From Alteromonas lipotrueiana (GTDB lineage: Bacteria; Pseudomonadota; Gammaproteobacteria; Enterobacterales; Alteromonadaceae): a stretch of DNA of 48,501 nt. The translations under genes and the position numbers were made by a program. Where the stretch lies: NCBI RefSeq assembly GCF_019249245.1, contig NZ_JAESDK010000026.1:1-48501 (forward strand), in the 5' to 3' direction. A model generated the notes under the pieces. That model saw only the letters and a program-made list of their open reading frames with translations. It had not been told where the DNA came from and searched no databases. Shown in pieces: positions 36,572-44,598 of this stretch. Each line of letters opens with the position of its first letter. The first letter of the stretch is position 1.

Positions 36572-36605
36572 AAGTTTTTTTGACGTTGGTGAGGTCTTTG
36601 AATTT

Positions 36606-37439
36606 TCAGGATTTAAGTTGGTAGAACAAGCCTGGAGAGCATTTTTCCATAGAGAAAAGCGCACTGGCCGGGCCAATAGACTCTGACGCTCCGAGGAAAA
36701 GAATGCCGCCAGGCTGCAGCTGAGCGGCAATTTGTTGCAGGATACGGTGTTTAATATCCGGGGCAAAATAAATCAGTACATTACGACAAAAGACTAAATC
36801 GAACCGGCCCAGCCCCTCATAGCTGTGAAGCAGGTTTAAAGAACGAAAGGTCACCATTTTGCGCACTTCGGGCTTGAGCTGAAGCTGGCCGTTATCGTGA
36901 GGTTTAAAAAACTGATTACGCCGCTGCAACGATAAACCGCGGGCAAGCGACAACTCATCATAAGTGCCTGCCTCGCATTTACTCAACATGTTTGATGATA
37001 GATCGGTGGCAACTATTTCTATGCCCTGGGCAAAGGCGCCGGGTTTTTGCCGTTGGTATTCCAGTATCGCCATGGCAATAGAATAGGGCTCCTGGCCAGA
37101 CGAGCATGCCGCGCTCCAGATACGAATTTTTTTATTTTTGGCAGCCAGCGCTGGCAATACCGTTTGCTTTAGCATGTCAAACGGGTAACCGTCACGAAAC
37201 CACAACGTTTCGTTGGTGGTCATAGCGTCTATGGTACTTTGCAGCAACTTACGCTGTGACATTGATATGACCGCCTGAATTAAATCGTCCATACGGTCAA
37301 AGTCGTACTGATGCATCAGTGGCGATAAACGACTGCGAACCAGGTATTGTTTATTGTTTCCCAATACAATACCGCACTGCTGTTCTAAAAACTGGCTGAA
37401 CTGGTGGTATATCGGGGCAGATACCTCTTTTTCTTTCAA
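36606..37439 (-). CDS. cheR: Chemotaxis protein methyltransferase CheR
   Basis: The 277-residue enzyme methylates glutamates of chemoreceptors using S-adenosylmethionine. The N-terminal helical domain is followed by DAMTTNETLWFRD (about 71-83), the SAM-binding IRIWSAACSSGQEPYSIAM (about 105-123), EIVATDLSSNMLSKCEAGTY and FDLVFCRNVLIYF, all CheR signatures. It is 12 bp after cheV. The cheV-cheR-flgB order is usual in Vibrio, Shewanella and Alteromonas-type clusters. Confidence 0.96.
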   Translation of the reverse strand: MKEKEVSAPIYHQFSQFLEQQCGIVLGNNKQYLVRSRLSPLMHQYDFDRMDDLIQAVISMSQRKLLQSTIDAMTTNETLWFRDGYPFDMLKQTVLPALAAKNKKIRIWSAACSSGQEPYSIAMAILEYQRQKPGAFAQGIEIVATDLSSNMLSKCEAGTYDELSLARGLSLQRRNQFFKPHDNGQLQLKPEVRKMVTFRSLNLLHSYEGLGRFDLVFCRNVLIYFAPDIKHRILQQIAAQLQPGGILFLGASESIGPASALFSMEKCSPGLFYQLKS

Positions 37440-37451
37440 GCGTTTTTACCC

Positions 37452-38381
37452 TTACTGAGCTTCAACCAACCACTTTTGAACCGCAGTGGCTAATTCATCA
37501 GGGTGGAATTTAGCAATAAAATCATCGGCTCCTACCTTTTTAACCATAGCCTGATTAAAAACGCCGCTTAGTGAGGTATGCAATACCACATGCAAATTTT
37601 GTAACTCCGGGGTGTTTTTAATTTCGGCGGTTAAGGTATACCCATCCATTTCAGGCATTTCTATGTCAGAAACCAGCACGCCAACTTTGTCGGTGACATC
37701 GCCCGTTTCGGCGGCAATTTCTTTCAGACGCTTTAATGCTTCCAGCCCGTTTTTTGCCAGTTCAATTTCCAGACCCAAAGCCGTCAGGGCTTTTCTTACC
37801 TGACTACGGGCAACCGATGAATCATCAGCAATAAAAATAATTTTCTCTTTATTATTAACCTGCTGAGTAAGAGTAGATGCAACTTCAGGGCTCACTTCAG
37901 CATTAAGCGGTGATATTTCGTTAAGAATTTTCTCAACATCCAGAATCTCTATCAGCTCGTTGTCCATTTCGGTAACCGCGGTTAAGTAGCTGGCACGGCC
38001 GGTCCCTTTTGGCGGGGGCATAATGGCATCCCAGTTGGTATTGATGATGCGTTCAACCGCGCCTACCAGAAATCCCTGAACCGAGCGGTTATATTCTGCA
38101 ATAACAATAAAAGCGCTTTGCAGATCTTCAATTTTGCGCCCCCCGGTTGCCATACTCAGATCAATAACCGAGATGGTTTGGCCCCGAATATGAGCCACAC
38201 CCCGAACCAGCGAATTTTGCTTTGGTATAGAGGTTAAAGGCGGACACTGAAGTACCTCACGAACCTTAAATACATTAATTCCGAAGCGCTGACGCCCGTT
38301 CAAACGAAATAGTAACAACTCTAACCGGTTTTGGCCCACCAACTGGGTGCGCTGATTCACCGAATCAAGAATACCTGACAT
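37452..38381 (-). CDS. cheV: Chemotaxis coupling protein CheV
   Basis: The 309-residue, two-domain protein has a CheW-like domain (about 20-165, with INVFKVREVLQCPPLT and RGVAHIRGQTISVIDLSMA). A response-regulator receiver domain (about 180-305) follows, with acceptor Asp in VLVSDIEMPEMDGYT (about residue 238) and Lys in FIAKFHPDEL. It couples receptors to CheA and tunes adaptation through phosphorylation. GAGGTGATGT precedes the ATG. It is divergent from flgA. Confidence 0.95.
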   Translation of the reverse strand: MSGILDSVNQRTQLVGQNRLELLLFRLNGRQRFGINVFKVREVLQCPPLTSIPKQNSLVRGVAHIRGQTISVIDLSMATGGRKIEDLQSAFIVIAEYNRSVQGFLVGAVERIINTNWDAIMPPPKGTGRASYLTAVTEMDNELIEILDVEKILNEISPLNAEVSPEVASTLTQQVNNKEKIIFIADDSSVARSQVRKALTALGLEIELAKNGLEALKRLKEIAAETGDVTDKVGVLVSDIEMPEMDGYTLTAEIKNTPELQNLHVVLHTSLSGVFNQAMVKKVGADDFIAKFHPDELATAVQKWLVEAQ

Positions 38382-38533
38382 ACATCACCTCAAAAAAAAT
38401 AAAAACTGGGCATGATCATTGCGTTTGTACAGCCACAATGCCTTTTGACTTGAAATCGCCAAAAAAGTGACACAGCGGAGCATTACCCACTATTACTAGC
38501 ATAGACAAAAGAAGCTCAAACGAACACGAATAT

Positions 38534-39310
38534 ATGAACTCATTAATTATTATATGGCGCTCATCTTTACGCCGGATATTCTGGATTACTCTGTGCCTGC
38601 TTATTTCAGGCACGCCGGTTGTTGCTGCCACCAATAATGGGACTGGCAAAATAGCCACTGCAACGAGCCCAACAGGTCAAAAAGATAGCAGCAATCATGA
38701 TGTTGTCCAGCGTGGGGTCAAAAACTATTTACAAACCCGGTTAAAGAATACGCAAAGTGTTAATCAACTCACGATTGATGTAACTGATATCGACCAGCGG
38801 ATTCAAATCGTTAACTGCCCGGGTGGTTTTAATTATCATGCAGCCGAAGAATCGTTAACCCAGGTCTATATTTCAGTGAGGGTCAGTTGCAATAACAATC
38901 AATGGTATTTGTTTGCTAATGCCCGTATTTTACGTACCCAGCCGGTGGTGGTTACCTCGTCGATGATAAGCCCCGGCACGGTGTTAGATATTGAGAATTT
39001 ACGGGTGGCTCAGGTTGAAACTAACCGGTTGCGCCATACGGCTTATCACTCTACCGATGAGCTTATCGGGGCGCGGATGAAACGGCGGGTTCGCCAGGGC
39101 CAGCCAATTCAGGCCAATATGCTATGCTTTATCTGCAAAGGCGATCGTATTACTATTAGCGCCGAAGTTGGTGGTATGAAAGTGCGCACCTCGGGCATTG
39201 CGCAGCAAGATGGTGTGATTGGTGAGAACATCAAAGTAATCAACGCCAGCTCCAAAAAAATGGTGGTTGCCGAGGTTGCCAGTACAGATGTGGTGGTAGT
39301 TAGACTTTAA
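38534..39310 (+). CDS. flgA: Flagellar P-ring assembly chaperone FlgA
   Basis: The 258-residue periplasmic chaperone has a signal peptide (hydrophobic FWITLCLLISG, cleavage near VVAA, residues about 15-33). The C-terminal SAF-type domain contains VTSSMISPGTVLDIENLRVAQVE, GARMKRRVRQGQPIQANML and the closing VEVGGMKVRTSG-like and GENIKVINASSKKMVVAEV motifs. It assists FlgI polymerisation into the P ring. It is followed by flgM. Confidence 0.94.
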   Translation: MNSLIIIWRSSLRRIFWITLCLLISGTPVVAATNNGTGKIATATSPTGQKDSSNHDVVQRGVKNYLQTRLKNTQSVNQLTIDVTDIDQRIQIVNCPGGFNYHAAEESLTQVYISVRVSCNNNQWYLFANARILRTQPVVVTSSMISPGTVLDIENLRVAQVETNRLRHTAYHSTDELIGARMKRRVRQGQPIQANMLCFICKGDRITISAEVGGMKVRTSGIAQQDGVIGENIKVINASSKKMVVAEVASTDVVVVRL

Positions 39311-39344
39311 TAGGTTATACTTCTGTTTATACGTAAATTAGCAC

Positions 39345-39371
39345 TAAAGAACATTTATACACTGCCGATAA
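39345..39371 (+). promoter_or_regulatory. Sigma-28 (FliA) promoter of flgMN
   Basis: TAAA-N15-GCCGATAA is a perfect consensus match 37 bp upstream of flgM. It forms the expected loop in which sigma-28 raises its own anti-sigma factor. Confidence 0.92.
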
Positions 39372-39408
39372 CTCTATTGAGGTGAAACAAAGGTAGTGGA
39401 ATCAAATT

Positions 39409-39750
39409 ATGGCAATTAATAATAATGTGAATAATAACGGGGTTAATAAAACGCCGTTAGACAATAACAAAGTCGGGTCTCAGCAAAACCAAAACCAGGC
39501 TGCCGTGCAGCAGCAAGCGACAAATAAATCGCAAACGGTTGCGGCACCGCGCCAGGACTCGGTTTCATTGACACAGTCAGCCCAGCAACTTTCTCAGGTA
39601 CAGAAGAAAAGTGCTGAAGCGCCGGTCGACCAGGAAAAAGTAGATAAGCTGAAAAAAGCTGTCGAAAGTGGTTCGTATCGCGTAGACCCTGAATCTCTGG
39701 CGCGCAAGATTGCGCAGTTAGAATCACAGGTGTTTGGCATAAAATCATAG
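39409..39750 (+). CDS. flgM: Anti-sigma-28 factor FlgM
   Basis: The 113-residue protein binds FliA until the hook is complete and is then exported. The N-terminal half is disordered and rich in Asn and Gln, as needed for export. The C-terminal half holds the sigma-binding region (QDSVSLTQSAQQL, then VDKLKKAVESGSYRVDPESLARKIAQLE). It has its own perfect sigma-28 promoter and is 9 bp before flgN. Confidence 0.94.
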   Translation: MAINNNVNNNGVNKTPLDNNKVGSQQNQNQAAVQQQATNKSQTVAAPRQDSVSLTQSAQQLSQVQKKSAEAPVDQEKVDKLKKAVESGSYRVDPESLARKIAQLESQVFGIKS

Positions 39751-39759
39751 GAATAACTT

Positions 39760-40188
39760 ATGCAGTCTCTTCAGTCAGCCCTTGAACAACAGAATTCTCA
39801 GTTAGAATTGTTGGCTGCTCTGTTAGACCAGGAGCTACACCTTATCAGCACGCGTAATGCTGAAGATTTAATGAACCTGTTGCAAAAAAAAGAACAAACC
39901 CTGGACGCCATCCAGGAATCCGATGCCTTTCTCAATAAGCATTATCAGGTTCAGTTAGCCGATACGCAGCCGCCTGAAGAGGTAGAAAAGTTAACTACCC
40001 AGGTGCGTAAAACACTAGAACAGTGCCAGTATCAAACCCAGATAAATCAACGGGCGGTTGAACAAGGCCAGCTCCGTTTGACGCACTTGCGTAATTTAAT
40101 GCTAGAAGTACGCGCGAAAGAGTCGTTAACCTACGATAAAAGCGGCAAACCGAACTCAGGTCGCTCTGGCTCGGGTATTCAGGCTTAG
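39760..40188 (+). CDS. flgN: Flagellar export chaperone FlgN
   Basis: The 142-residue helical, coiled-coil protein (LEQQNSQLELLAALLDQELHLISTRNAEDLMNLLQKKEQTLDAI) has a flexible Ser/Gly/Lys tail. It is the chaperone for FlgK and FlgL. Size, predicted structure and its position right after flgM fit FlgN. Confidence 0.9.
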   Translation: MQSLQSALEQQNSQLELLAALLDQELHLISTRNAEDLMNLLQKKEQTLDAIQESDAFLNKHYQVQLADTQPPEEVEKLTTQVRKTLEQCQYQTQINQRAVEQGQLRLTHLRNLMLEVRAKESLTYDKSGKPNSGRSGSGIQA

Positions 40189-40201
40189 TTTATTTAATAC
40201 G

Positions 40202-40233
40202 CGGCTAGCTAGTCGCTTTTCATTGGCTAGCCG
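40202..40233. terminator. Hairpin between convergent flgN and flgP
   Basis: CGGCTAGC pairs with GCTAGCCG across a 16-nt loop. It sits exactly between two converging gene ends but lacks a clear T-run, so it may act only weakly as a terminator. Confidence 0.5.
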
Positions 40234-40245
40234 TTAGTGGCGAAA

Positions 40246-40716
40246 TCAATAATAGGTGACTTTGCGCACCCGCTTGGGTTTTGCTGTAGACAAGTAAAGA
40301 TCAAACACCCGCTGCATATCTAACTCTAGTTCGGTCACATAGGTGTCTTCACCTGCCGGATACGCCTTAACCACCCGCGCACCGCGAATAACTCCTTCTA
40401 CGGTACTTTGTAACTGGCTATCGGTCATAACCATGTTGGCCACAGTCTGCTCGCCGTTAATACGTTGTCCGTACACCTGCTCTGTCAATTCTCGGTATGC
40501 ATCTAACTTTGATGCCTTTAACGCCATTATTTCGCGCTGTGACGGGGTCTCTCCTTGTTGAGGATGAATCGGTGCATACCCAATAGCTTTTAATACAGGA
40601 TATTGCTCTGGCTCTATCGTTTCCCATTCAACGTGTTTGTTAAATACAGAAGTACAGCCACTACTCAGCGCCGTCGTCACCACAGTGACACATACAAGCT
40701 TAACGATTTTTTTCAT
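40246..40716 (-). CDS. flgP: Flagellar outer-membrane lipoprotein FlgP
   Basis: The 156-residue lipoprotein has signal and lipobox LSSGC (Cys21). The mature part resembles LPP20-type proteins: IMALKASKLDAYRELTEQVYGQRINGEQTV and VEGVIRGARVVKAYPAGEDTYVTELELDMQRVFDL. In Vibrio, FlgP with FlgO and FlgT stabilises the polar flagellum at the outer membrane (H ring/outer disc). It is divergent from flgT, which supports this name. No flgO was found in the window. Confidence 0.88.
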   Translation of the reverse strand: MKKIVKLVCVTVVTTALSSGCTSVFNKHVEWETIEPEQYPVLKAIGYAPIHPQQGETPSQREIMALKASKLDAYRELTEQVYGQRINGEQTVANMVMTDSQLQSTVEGVIRGARVVKAYPAGEDTYVTELELDMQRVFDLYLSTAKPKRVRKVTYY

Positions 40717-40919
40717 GGGCTACCTGCCAGCAAGTTATAAAATGCCGACGGAAAAATTTTGCTACAACAACAAAATATTGTCGGTTGTTTAGTCAAAGGC
40801 AAAGAACGTGCCTGAAAATTCATGTTGCCCTAAAAAGAGCTTTGACATTTTGTTTTTGGGAACGAATTGTGCAAGACCGTGCTCACCAGCACCCCGTGCG
40901 ACAAAATTCAGGCAGTGTG

Positions 40920-42128
40920 ATGAATATGATTATCCGTATACAGAGGCTTAGGCCGTTTACTTTCCCCGGTGTTTTTGCAAATGTCTGGAAAGGGGTTGCC
41001 GCCCTATTGCTTATCATTTCACACGTTGGGCAAGCAAATGCCGCCTGGTTTGAAGCGCAGGGTCAGGCGTTAATTGCCGGACAATCAAAAGAAGAAGCAC
41101 GCCAGCAAGCAACTGCCGAAGCACTACGCCAGGCCATGCTGTTTGCGGGCGCTTCGGTGCACAGCGTACAAACGCTGGCAAATGGCCTGCTGACAGAGGA
41201 AACCTTCGAAGTACAAGCTAATGGCGAAGTTAACCAGCTTGAGCTTATCGATGAGGTTTGGCACAAGGAGTATGTCAGTGTACGTATTCGGGCTGACATT
41301 TTTCCTAAACCTGAGCAATGCGCTGCGGCCGGTTTTCAAAAAACCTTAGTAACAACCCATTTCCCTATTCAATACCCTCGGCAGGCACTGGATGGACAAA
41401 TAAGCCGTTTATCTCAAGTTTTACCCCGGGAATTACAGCAGCAGTTTTCGCGACTGGCTCCCGCTGTGTCGGTCCAGGCCATTGCCCCTTTCAGTGTAAA
41501 TTGGTATCGCCAGGACATTATAGAACAAGCGCCTACCTTAGCACGTCAGCATCAGGCGCAATATATTCTGGGCGCCACGGTGTCAGATGTAAGCGTAGAG
41601 CGCCCCGCTCACTCATCTTACGCCTTTTGGAAAGACCCCACCGCGCAGCGTCATTTTACGTTGACGGTTAATGTTCTGGATGGCATGCATGGCGGCTCGC
41701 TTATGCATAAAACCTATCAAATAAGTGCTCCATGGCAGTTTGAGCGTACTGCCCAGGTTGATGTGGCCTCGGCAACATTTTGGCGTTCGGCGTATGGCCA
41801 GGCTGTTGAAAAAGAGCTGGCGACACTTGTTACTGATGTCGAAAGTATTCTGGCATGTCAGCCTGCGACTGGCCGGGTTGTTCAAGTAGCGGGTAATAGC
41901 TTGCAGGTTTCTATCGGACGTACTCACGGACTAAAGGTGGGCGATATTTTGTTTGTTTACCAAACTGCGCGTGTTACTGGCCCGTTTGGCCAAACCTTTA
42001 CCCAATACAATTTGTACCCCACGCAGGTTGAAGTAACCGCAGCATTTGCCGACTCTGCAACAGTAAAACCCGTAGACAATGGCTTATTAATAAATATTCA
42101 ACCAAATGATTATGTTGCTAAAAGATAG
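40920..42128 (+). CDS. flgT: Flagellar H-ring protein FlgT
   Basis: The 402-residue periplasmic protein forms the H ring of sodium-driven polar flagella and helps place the T ring and stator. The start at ATG 40920 gives a signal peptide (hydrophobic GVAALLLIISHVG, cleavage near ANAA). The FlgT N-terminal motif AWFEAQGQALIAGQSKEEARQQATAEALRQAMLFAGA follows. The C-terminal SH3-like domain contains VSIGRTHGLKVGDILFVYQ. A longer frame from TTG 40785 has no signal-peptide logic. Its last 34 codons recur as a decayed copy 1604 bp downstream. Confidence 0.9.
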   Translation: MNMIIRIQRLRPFTFPGVFANVWKGVAALLLIISHVGQANAAWFEAQGQALIAGQSKEEARQQATAEALRQAMLFAGASVHSVQTLANGLLTEETFEVQANGEVNQLELIDEVWHKEYVSVRIRADIFPKPEQCAAAGFQKTLVTTHFPIQYPRQALDGQISRLSQVLPRELQQQFSRLAPAVSVQAIAPFSVNWYRQDIIEQAPTLARQHQAQYILGATVSDVSVERPAHSSYAFWKDPTAQRHFTLTVNVLDGMHGGSLMHKTYQISAPWQFERTAQVDVASATFWRSAYGQAVEKELATLVTDVESILACQPATGRVVQVAGNSLQVSIGRTHGLKVGDILFVYQTARVTGPFGQTFTQYNLYPTQVEVTAAFADSATVKPVDNGLLINIQPNDYVAKR

Positions 42129-42182
42129 GCTTTACTTTGGTATTCAGACGTCAAAAATAACGATGTTTACCCATAGTTTAAT
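42024..42182 (+). repeat. Direct repeat, copy A: flgT 3' end, spacer, decayed tRNA-Arg 5' part
   Basis: This copy contains the functional flgT end, 38 nt of spacer, then ACCCATAGTTTAAT (42169-42182), which matches the acceptor/D-arm start of the intact tRNA-Arg and then loses similarity. It pairs with copy B at 43628-43787. The offset is a constant 1604 bp through the coding part and 1605 bp at the tRNA. Confidence 0.75.
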
Positions 42183-42301
42183 AGTACTGATCATGTAATA
42201 TGTATTGAAGGGTTGGCAGCATAGCGCTTGACATAGCTCTTAAAATTCCTTTTAAATTATATTGGAATAGCCTGCTGTGAATTCCATCATTAACGTCAAC
42301 A

Positions 42302-42339
42302 GGTGGAGCGACTTAACCACCATAAGGTGTAGCACCTTA
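42302..42339 (+). other. Two adjacent hairpins in the mscS leader
   Basis: GGTGG/CCACC (42302-42321) and TAAGGTG-TAG-CACCTTA (42323-42339, perfect 7-bp stem) lie 30 bp before the mscS start. They could affect mRNA stability or be remnants of the mobile boundary. No known riboswitch was recognised. Confidence 0.35.
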
Positions 42340-42369
42340 CCAGCGACCCCTTTGTAGCCAAGGCCAGTT

Positions 42370-43326
42370 ATGAAATATTTATTTGCGTATTTGTTCTTAC
42401 TTTCTTCGTCAGCTCTGGCCCAGTCTGAAGCCGACTCTACACCTCCTGTATTTACGGTAGATGCTGCTAGCAAGACCCTTCAGGAGACCGTGTTAAATAT
42501 CTGGTACGACTTTGTTGCGCACATACCTTACATAGCCGTGGCAATGGTAGTACTTATGCTTACGGGGATAGTTTCGCTGATAACAAGCAAAGTTATTGGC
42601 AATATTGCTAAACGCAGCAAAATGCGAGCATCTTTGAAGGAGCTGTCGCAACGTATCGCACGTATTATTGTCTGGTTATTCGGAATTCTACTCGCCGCCA
42701 TGGTTATTTTTCCAGGCCTGACGCCGGCAAAAGCGTTAGGCGGGCTTGGTCTTGCTTCGGTGGCTATAGGGTTTGCTTTCAAAGAAATTTTCGAAAACTT
42801 TTTCGCCGGTATTTTGTTGCTATGGAAGTACCCCTTCGAAACAGGAGATTTTATTGAGTGCGAAAGCATTATGGGGCGGGTTGAAAAAATATCTGTGCGT
42901 ATGACCCAGCTTCGTAAGCCCGACGGTGAGCTAGTTATTGTGCCTAACTCCTTTCTTTTCAAAAACCCGGTACTGGTCCTCACCCATGAGAAAACCCGAC
43001 GCATTCAAATTATGACCGGTGTAGCCTACGCAGAAGATGCACGAGCTGCCCTTCCTATTATTAAAGAGGCGGTTGAAAGTTGTGAGCTCATTGCTAAAGA
43101 CCAGGGCGTCGACGTCTTTCTAAACGGTTTTGGCAGCAGTTCTATCGATATCGAGGTCACCTGGTGGGCAGACCCTACCCCATTAGGTGAGCGTAAATCT
43201 CGCAGTGAAGTTGTGGGCGCAATCAAGCAAGCTTTAGATGATGCGAATATTGAGATTCCATTTCCTTATCGCACGCTTACGTTTAACGAGCCGTTACCTG
43301 TGCGATCCACTGACAAATCTGACTGA
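42370..43326 (+). CDS. MscS-family small-conductance mechanosensitive channel
   Basis: The 318-residue protein has a signal peptide (LLSSSALAQ, residues about 9-19) and three transmembrane segments (about 52-75, 94-115 and 122-145). The third carries the MscS pore helix pattern GGLGLASVAIGFAFKEIFENFFAGI. A beta domain follows with ETGDFIECESIMGRVEKISVRMTQLRKPDGELVIVPNSFLF. The channel gates ions and osmolytes during hypo-osmotic shock. It sits alone between the two copies of the flgT-tail/tRNA repeat, so it was probably gained or moved. A 114-codon minus-strand frame overlapping its end is not considered real. Confidence 0.92.
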   Translation: MKYLFAYLFLLSSSALAQSEADSTPPVFTVDAASKTLQETVLNIWYDFVAHIPYIAVAMVVLMLTGIVSLITSKVIGNIAKRSKMRASLKELSQRIARIIVWLFGILLAAMVIFPGLTPAKALGGLGLASVAIGFAFKEIFENFFAGILLLWKYPFETGDFIECESIMGRVEKISVRMTQLRKPDGELVIVPNSFLFKNPVLVLTHEKTRRIQIMTGVAYAEDARAALPIIKEAVESCELIAKDQGVDVFLNGFGSSSIDIEVTWWADPTPLGERKSRSEVVGAIKQALDDANIEIPFPYRTLTFNEPLPVRSTDKSD

Positions 43327-43627
43327 GGTTTCCTCCAGGATCTATGACGCATTAACAATTTCATAAGCCTAAACGCAAAAATAAGAAAGTATGAAAAGAG
43401 CCGCCTAAAAAAGTAGTAAGCCAGCAGCATTTCGATAGCGTACAGCGGAAGGTTTTGGCCGAAGTTGCGAACACTACTCACAATCCAAAGCTTACTGGCT
43501 ACAATAGGCATGGAACAAATAAAATCGGGTGGGCGTTGTATGAGATTAATTCGCTGCAAGCAGAAAGCGACACAAGATTTGTGCAGGAAAGATGAATCGC
43601 TTTGAAGCACGCGATGCGAAGAATCAG

Positions 43628-43732
43628 CAGATTGATGTCACCGCGGCGTGCGCCAGCTTTGCACCGCTAAAACTTCTGAATCATGACTTATTGATAAATA
43701 TTCAGCCAAATAACTATGTTGTTAAAAAATAG
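43628..43732 (+). pseudogene. Isolated C-terminal fragment of flgT
   Basis: The frame reads QIDVTAACASFAPLK then LLINIQPNNYVVKK-stop. It aligns without gaps to the flgT end (QVEVTAAFADSATVK, LLINIQPNDYVAKR-stop), including the stop position. Upstream sequence (43327-43627) shows only weak further similarity and no other convincing gene; nearly 300 bp there are otherwise unexplained. It is a leftover of a duplication or insertion event. Confidence 0.8.
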
Positions 43733-43757
43733 CGCTTTTTCTTCTGTCTTTAGTCGT

Positions 43758-43763
43758 TATAAT
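43758..43763 (+). promoter_or_regulatory. Probable -10 element of the tRNA-Arg promoter
   Basis: TATAAT lies 8 bp upstream of the tRNA 5' end, with only a weak T-rich -35 (about 43735-43740). The corresponding spacer in copy A lacks a TATAAT. Confidence 0.55.
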
Positions 43764-43771
43764 AGCTGTGT

Positions 43772-43846
43772 GTCCCCATAGTTTAATGGATAAAACAAGG
43801 CCCTCCTAAGGCTTAGATGTTGGTTCGATTCCAGCTGGGGACGCCA
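43772..43846 (+). tRNA. tRNA-Arg (anticodon CCT)
   Basis: A cloverleaf is evident. The acceptor stem is GTCCCCA with TGGGGAC, followed by G and encoded CCA. The D arm carries GTTTAATGGATAAAAC. The anticodon arm is AGGCC-CTCCTAA-GGCTT with anticodon CCT. The T arm is GTTGG-TTCGATT-CCAGC. It reads the rare AGG codon. It lies next to a rearranged module and accessory DNA, as expected for a tRNA that acts as an insertion hot spot. Confidence 0.95.
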
Positions 43847-44245
43847 ATAGCGTAATCAGGTCAATTCAGACCACTGAGAAATACCCCTGCTTTTTTAATT
43901 TTCTTAATTTCAAATTCACGTAACGCCATACTTACCTCAAATTGCACCAACCTTGTATATTCTATTGGGCCCCGAATTCAGATAATAAGTGCACTATACA
44001 TGATAGTGGCGGTCTTCTCTGTAATCATCATCAGCAACCATGACGGCGTGTGTAGCGCGAATTTTTTATAAATGACATCCGAATAGGTTAAGCGTGCCCG
44101 CTTTAACGTTCTCGAATTAAAGAGCCGCTATTCTGGAAAGTAAATGGCTGATATCTGGCTACTTGGTCAGTTGTAGTGTTTAGAAAAAGAACTAAGCTGT
44201 AACACGAATCAATCAGATTCACTAATCAACGAAAAAGGAATTTTT
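43847..44245. other. Gap between tRNA-Arg and the small-peptide locus
   Basis: No gene was found in these 399 bp. A bulged hairpin (TCAG-GTC with GAC-CACTGA, 43856-43877) with a T-run 13 nt further on may terminate the tRNA transcript. AAGCG-TGCC-CGCTT forms a small stem near 44090. No copy of the tRNA 3' end was seen here or elsewhere in the right part, so no attL/attR pair could be defined. The promoter of the peptide genes must lie here but is not obvious. Confidence 0.45.
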
Positions 44246-44377
44246 ATGCTGAAGACACTAACTGAACAAGAGGTCCGCTCTGTAAGCGGCGCAACTTGGG
44301 CGCATATAGCAACCGCTGTCGCGGTTTCTGAAGCTCTTTACGAATTCTATCAGGGTTACTCGGACAATAGGAAATAA
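44246..44377 (+). CDS. Putative two-peptide bacteriocin (microcin-like) precursor, peptide 1
   Basis: The 43-residue precursor has a double-glycine-type leader. LTEQEVRSVSGA places Leu at -12, Glu at -8, Val at -7 and -4, Gly at -2 and Ala at -1. Cleavage after Gly15-Ala16 would release a 27-residue peptide beginning TWAHIATAVAVSEALYEFY, a likely amphipathic helix with a polar tail (GYSDNRK). AAGGA lies 6 bp upstream of the ATG. It is 4 bp from peptide 2. GG/GA leaders are recognised by C39-peptidase ABC exporters, none of which is in the window. A secreted signalling peptide is an alternative to a bacteriocin. The leader pattern is seen; the antibacterial role is inferred. Confidence 0.65.
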   Translation: MLKTLTEQEVRSVSGATWAHIATAVAVSEALYEFYQGYSDNRK

Positions 44378-44381
44378 AAGT

Positions 44382-44546
44382 ATGAATCAACAAAATAGCT
44401 TGATGCAGCCACTCAGTGACAGTGAAGTAAATGAAACTTATGGGGCTGGGTTATTTTATGAGCTTGGTGCTTTCTTTGCAGATGTTGCAAATGCCCATGA
44501 TGCTATATATCGAACGTATGGAAACACCAATAGAAACCATTGGTAA
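44382..44546 (+). CDS. Putative two-peptide bacteriocin (microcin-like) precursor, peptide 2
   Basis: The 54-residue precursor contains LSDSEVNETYGA, with Leu -12, Ser -11, Glu -8, Val -7, Gly -2 and Ala -1, the same register as peptide 1. Cleavage after Gly21-Ala22 gives a 32-residue peptide beginning GLFYELGAFFADVANAHDA. Its A-I-Y-x-x-Y-G-N-x-N-R ending resembles the A-L-Y-x-x-Y-x-G-x-x-D-N-R ending of peptide 1, so the two may be distant paralogues acting together. AGGA inside the end of gene 1 serves as ribosome binding site. Met8 is a possible alternative start that would give a leader length more like that of peptide 1. Confidence 0.62.
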   Translation: MNQQNSLMQPLSDSEVNETYGAGLFYELGAFFADVANAHDAIYRTYGNTNRNHW

Positions 44547-44559
44547 AAACTAACCCTAA

Positions 44560-44582
44560 TGAAGCCAGGCGCACTGGCTTCA
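44560..44582 (+). other. Intercistronic hairpin between peptide genes and membrane protein gene
   Basis: TGAAGCCAG and CTGGCTTCA form a perfect 9-bp stem with a GCGCA loop, 13 bp after peptide 2. There is no T-run, so it may protect the peptide mRNA or partly attenuate the downstream gene, as is common between a highly expressed peptide gene and its immunity gene. Confidence 0.6.
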
Positions 44583-44598
44583 CCTTTAAGGTAACCGT

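Larger units (their letters stand above)
43628..43787 (+). repeat. Direct repeat, copy B: flgT tail, spacer, intact tRNA-Arg 5' part
   Basis: This copy has the flgT tail pseudogene, 39 nt of spacer, then the start of the intact tRNA-Arg at 43772. Both junction spacings match copy A at 42024-42182 within one base, so they descend from one flgT-tRNA arrangement. Confidence 0.75.

Noticed and set aside
40785..40919. N-terminal extension of flgT from a TTG codon
   Set aside because: The extension is Arg/His-rich and would block the signal peptide that begins after ATG 40920.
42302..42339. Possible riboswitch in the mscS leader
   Set aside because: There are two simple hairpins only; no known aptamer core could be recognised, so only a structural note was kept.
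43266..43610. 114-codon minus-strand frame overlapping the end of mscS
   Set aside because: It overlaps a certain gene on the other strand, has no ribosome binding site and no recognisable family, and runs through the decayed duplication.
43772..44245. Prophage or integrative element attached at tRNA-Arg
   Set aside because: No integrase next to the tRNA and no repeated tRNA 3' end downstream were found; the nearby recombinase is an integron integrase.
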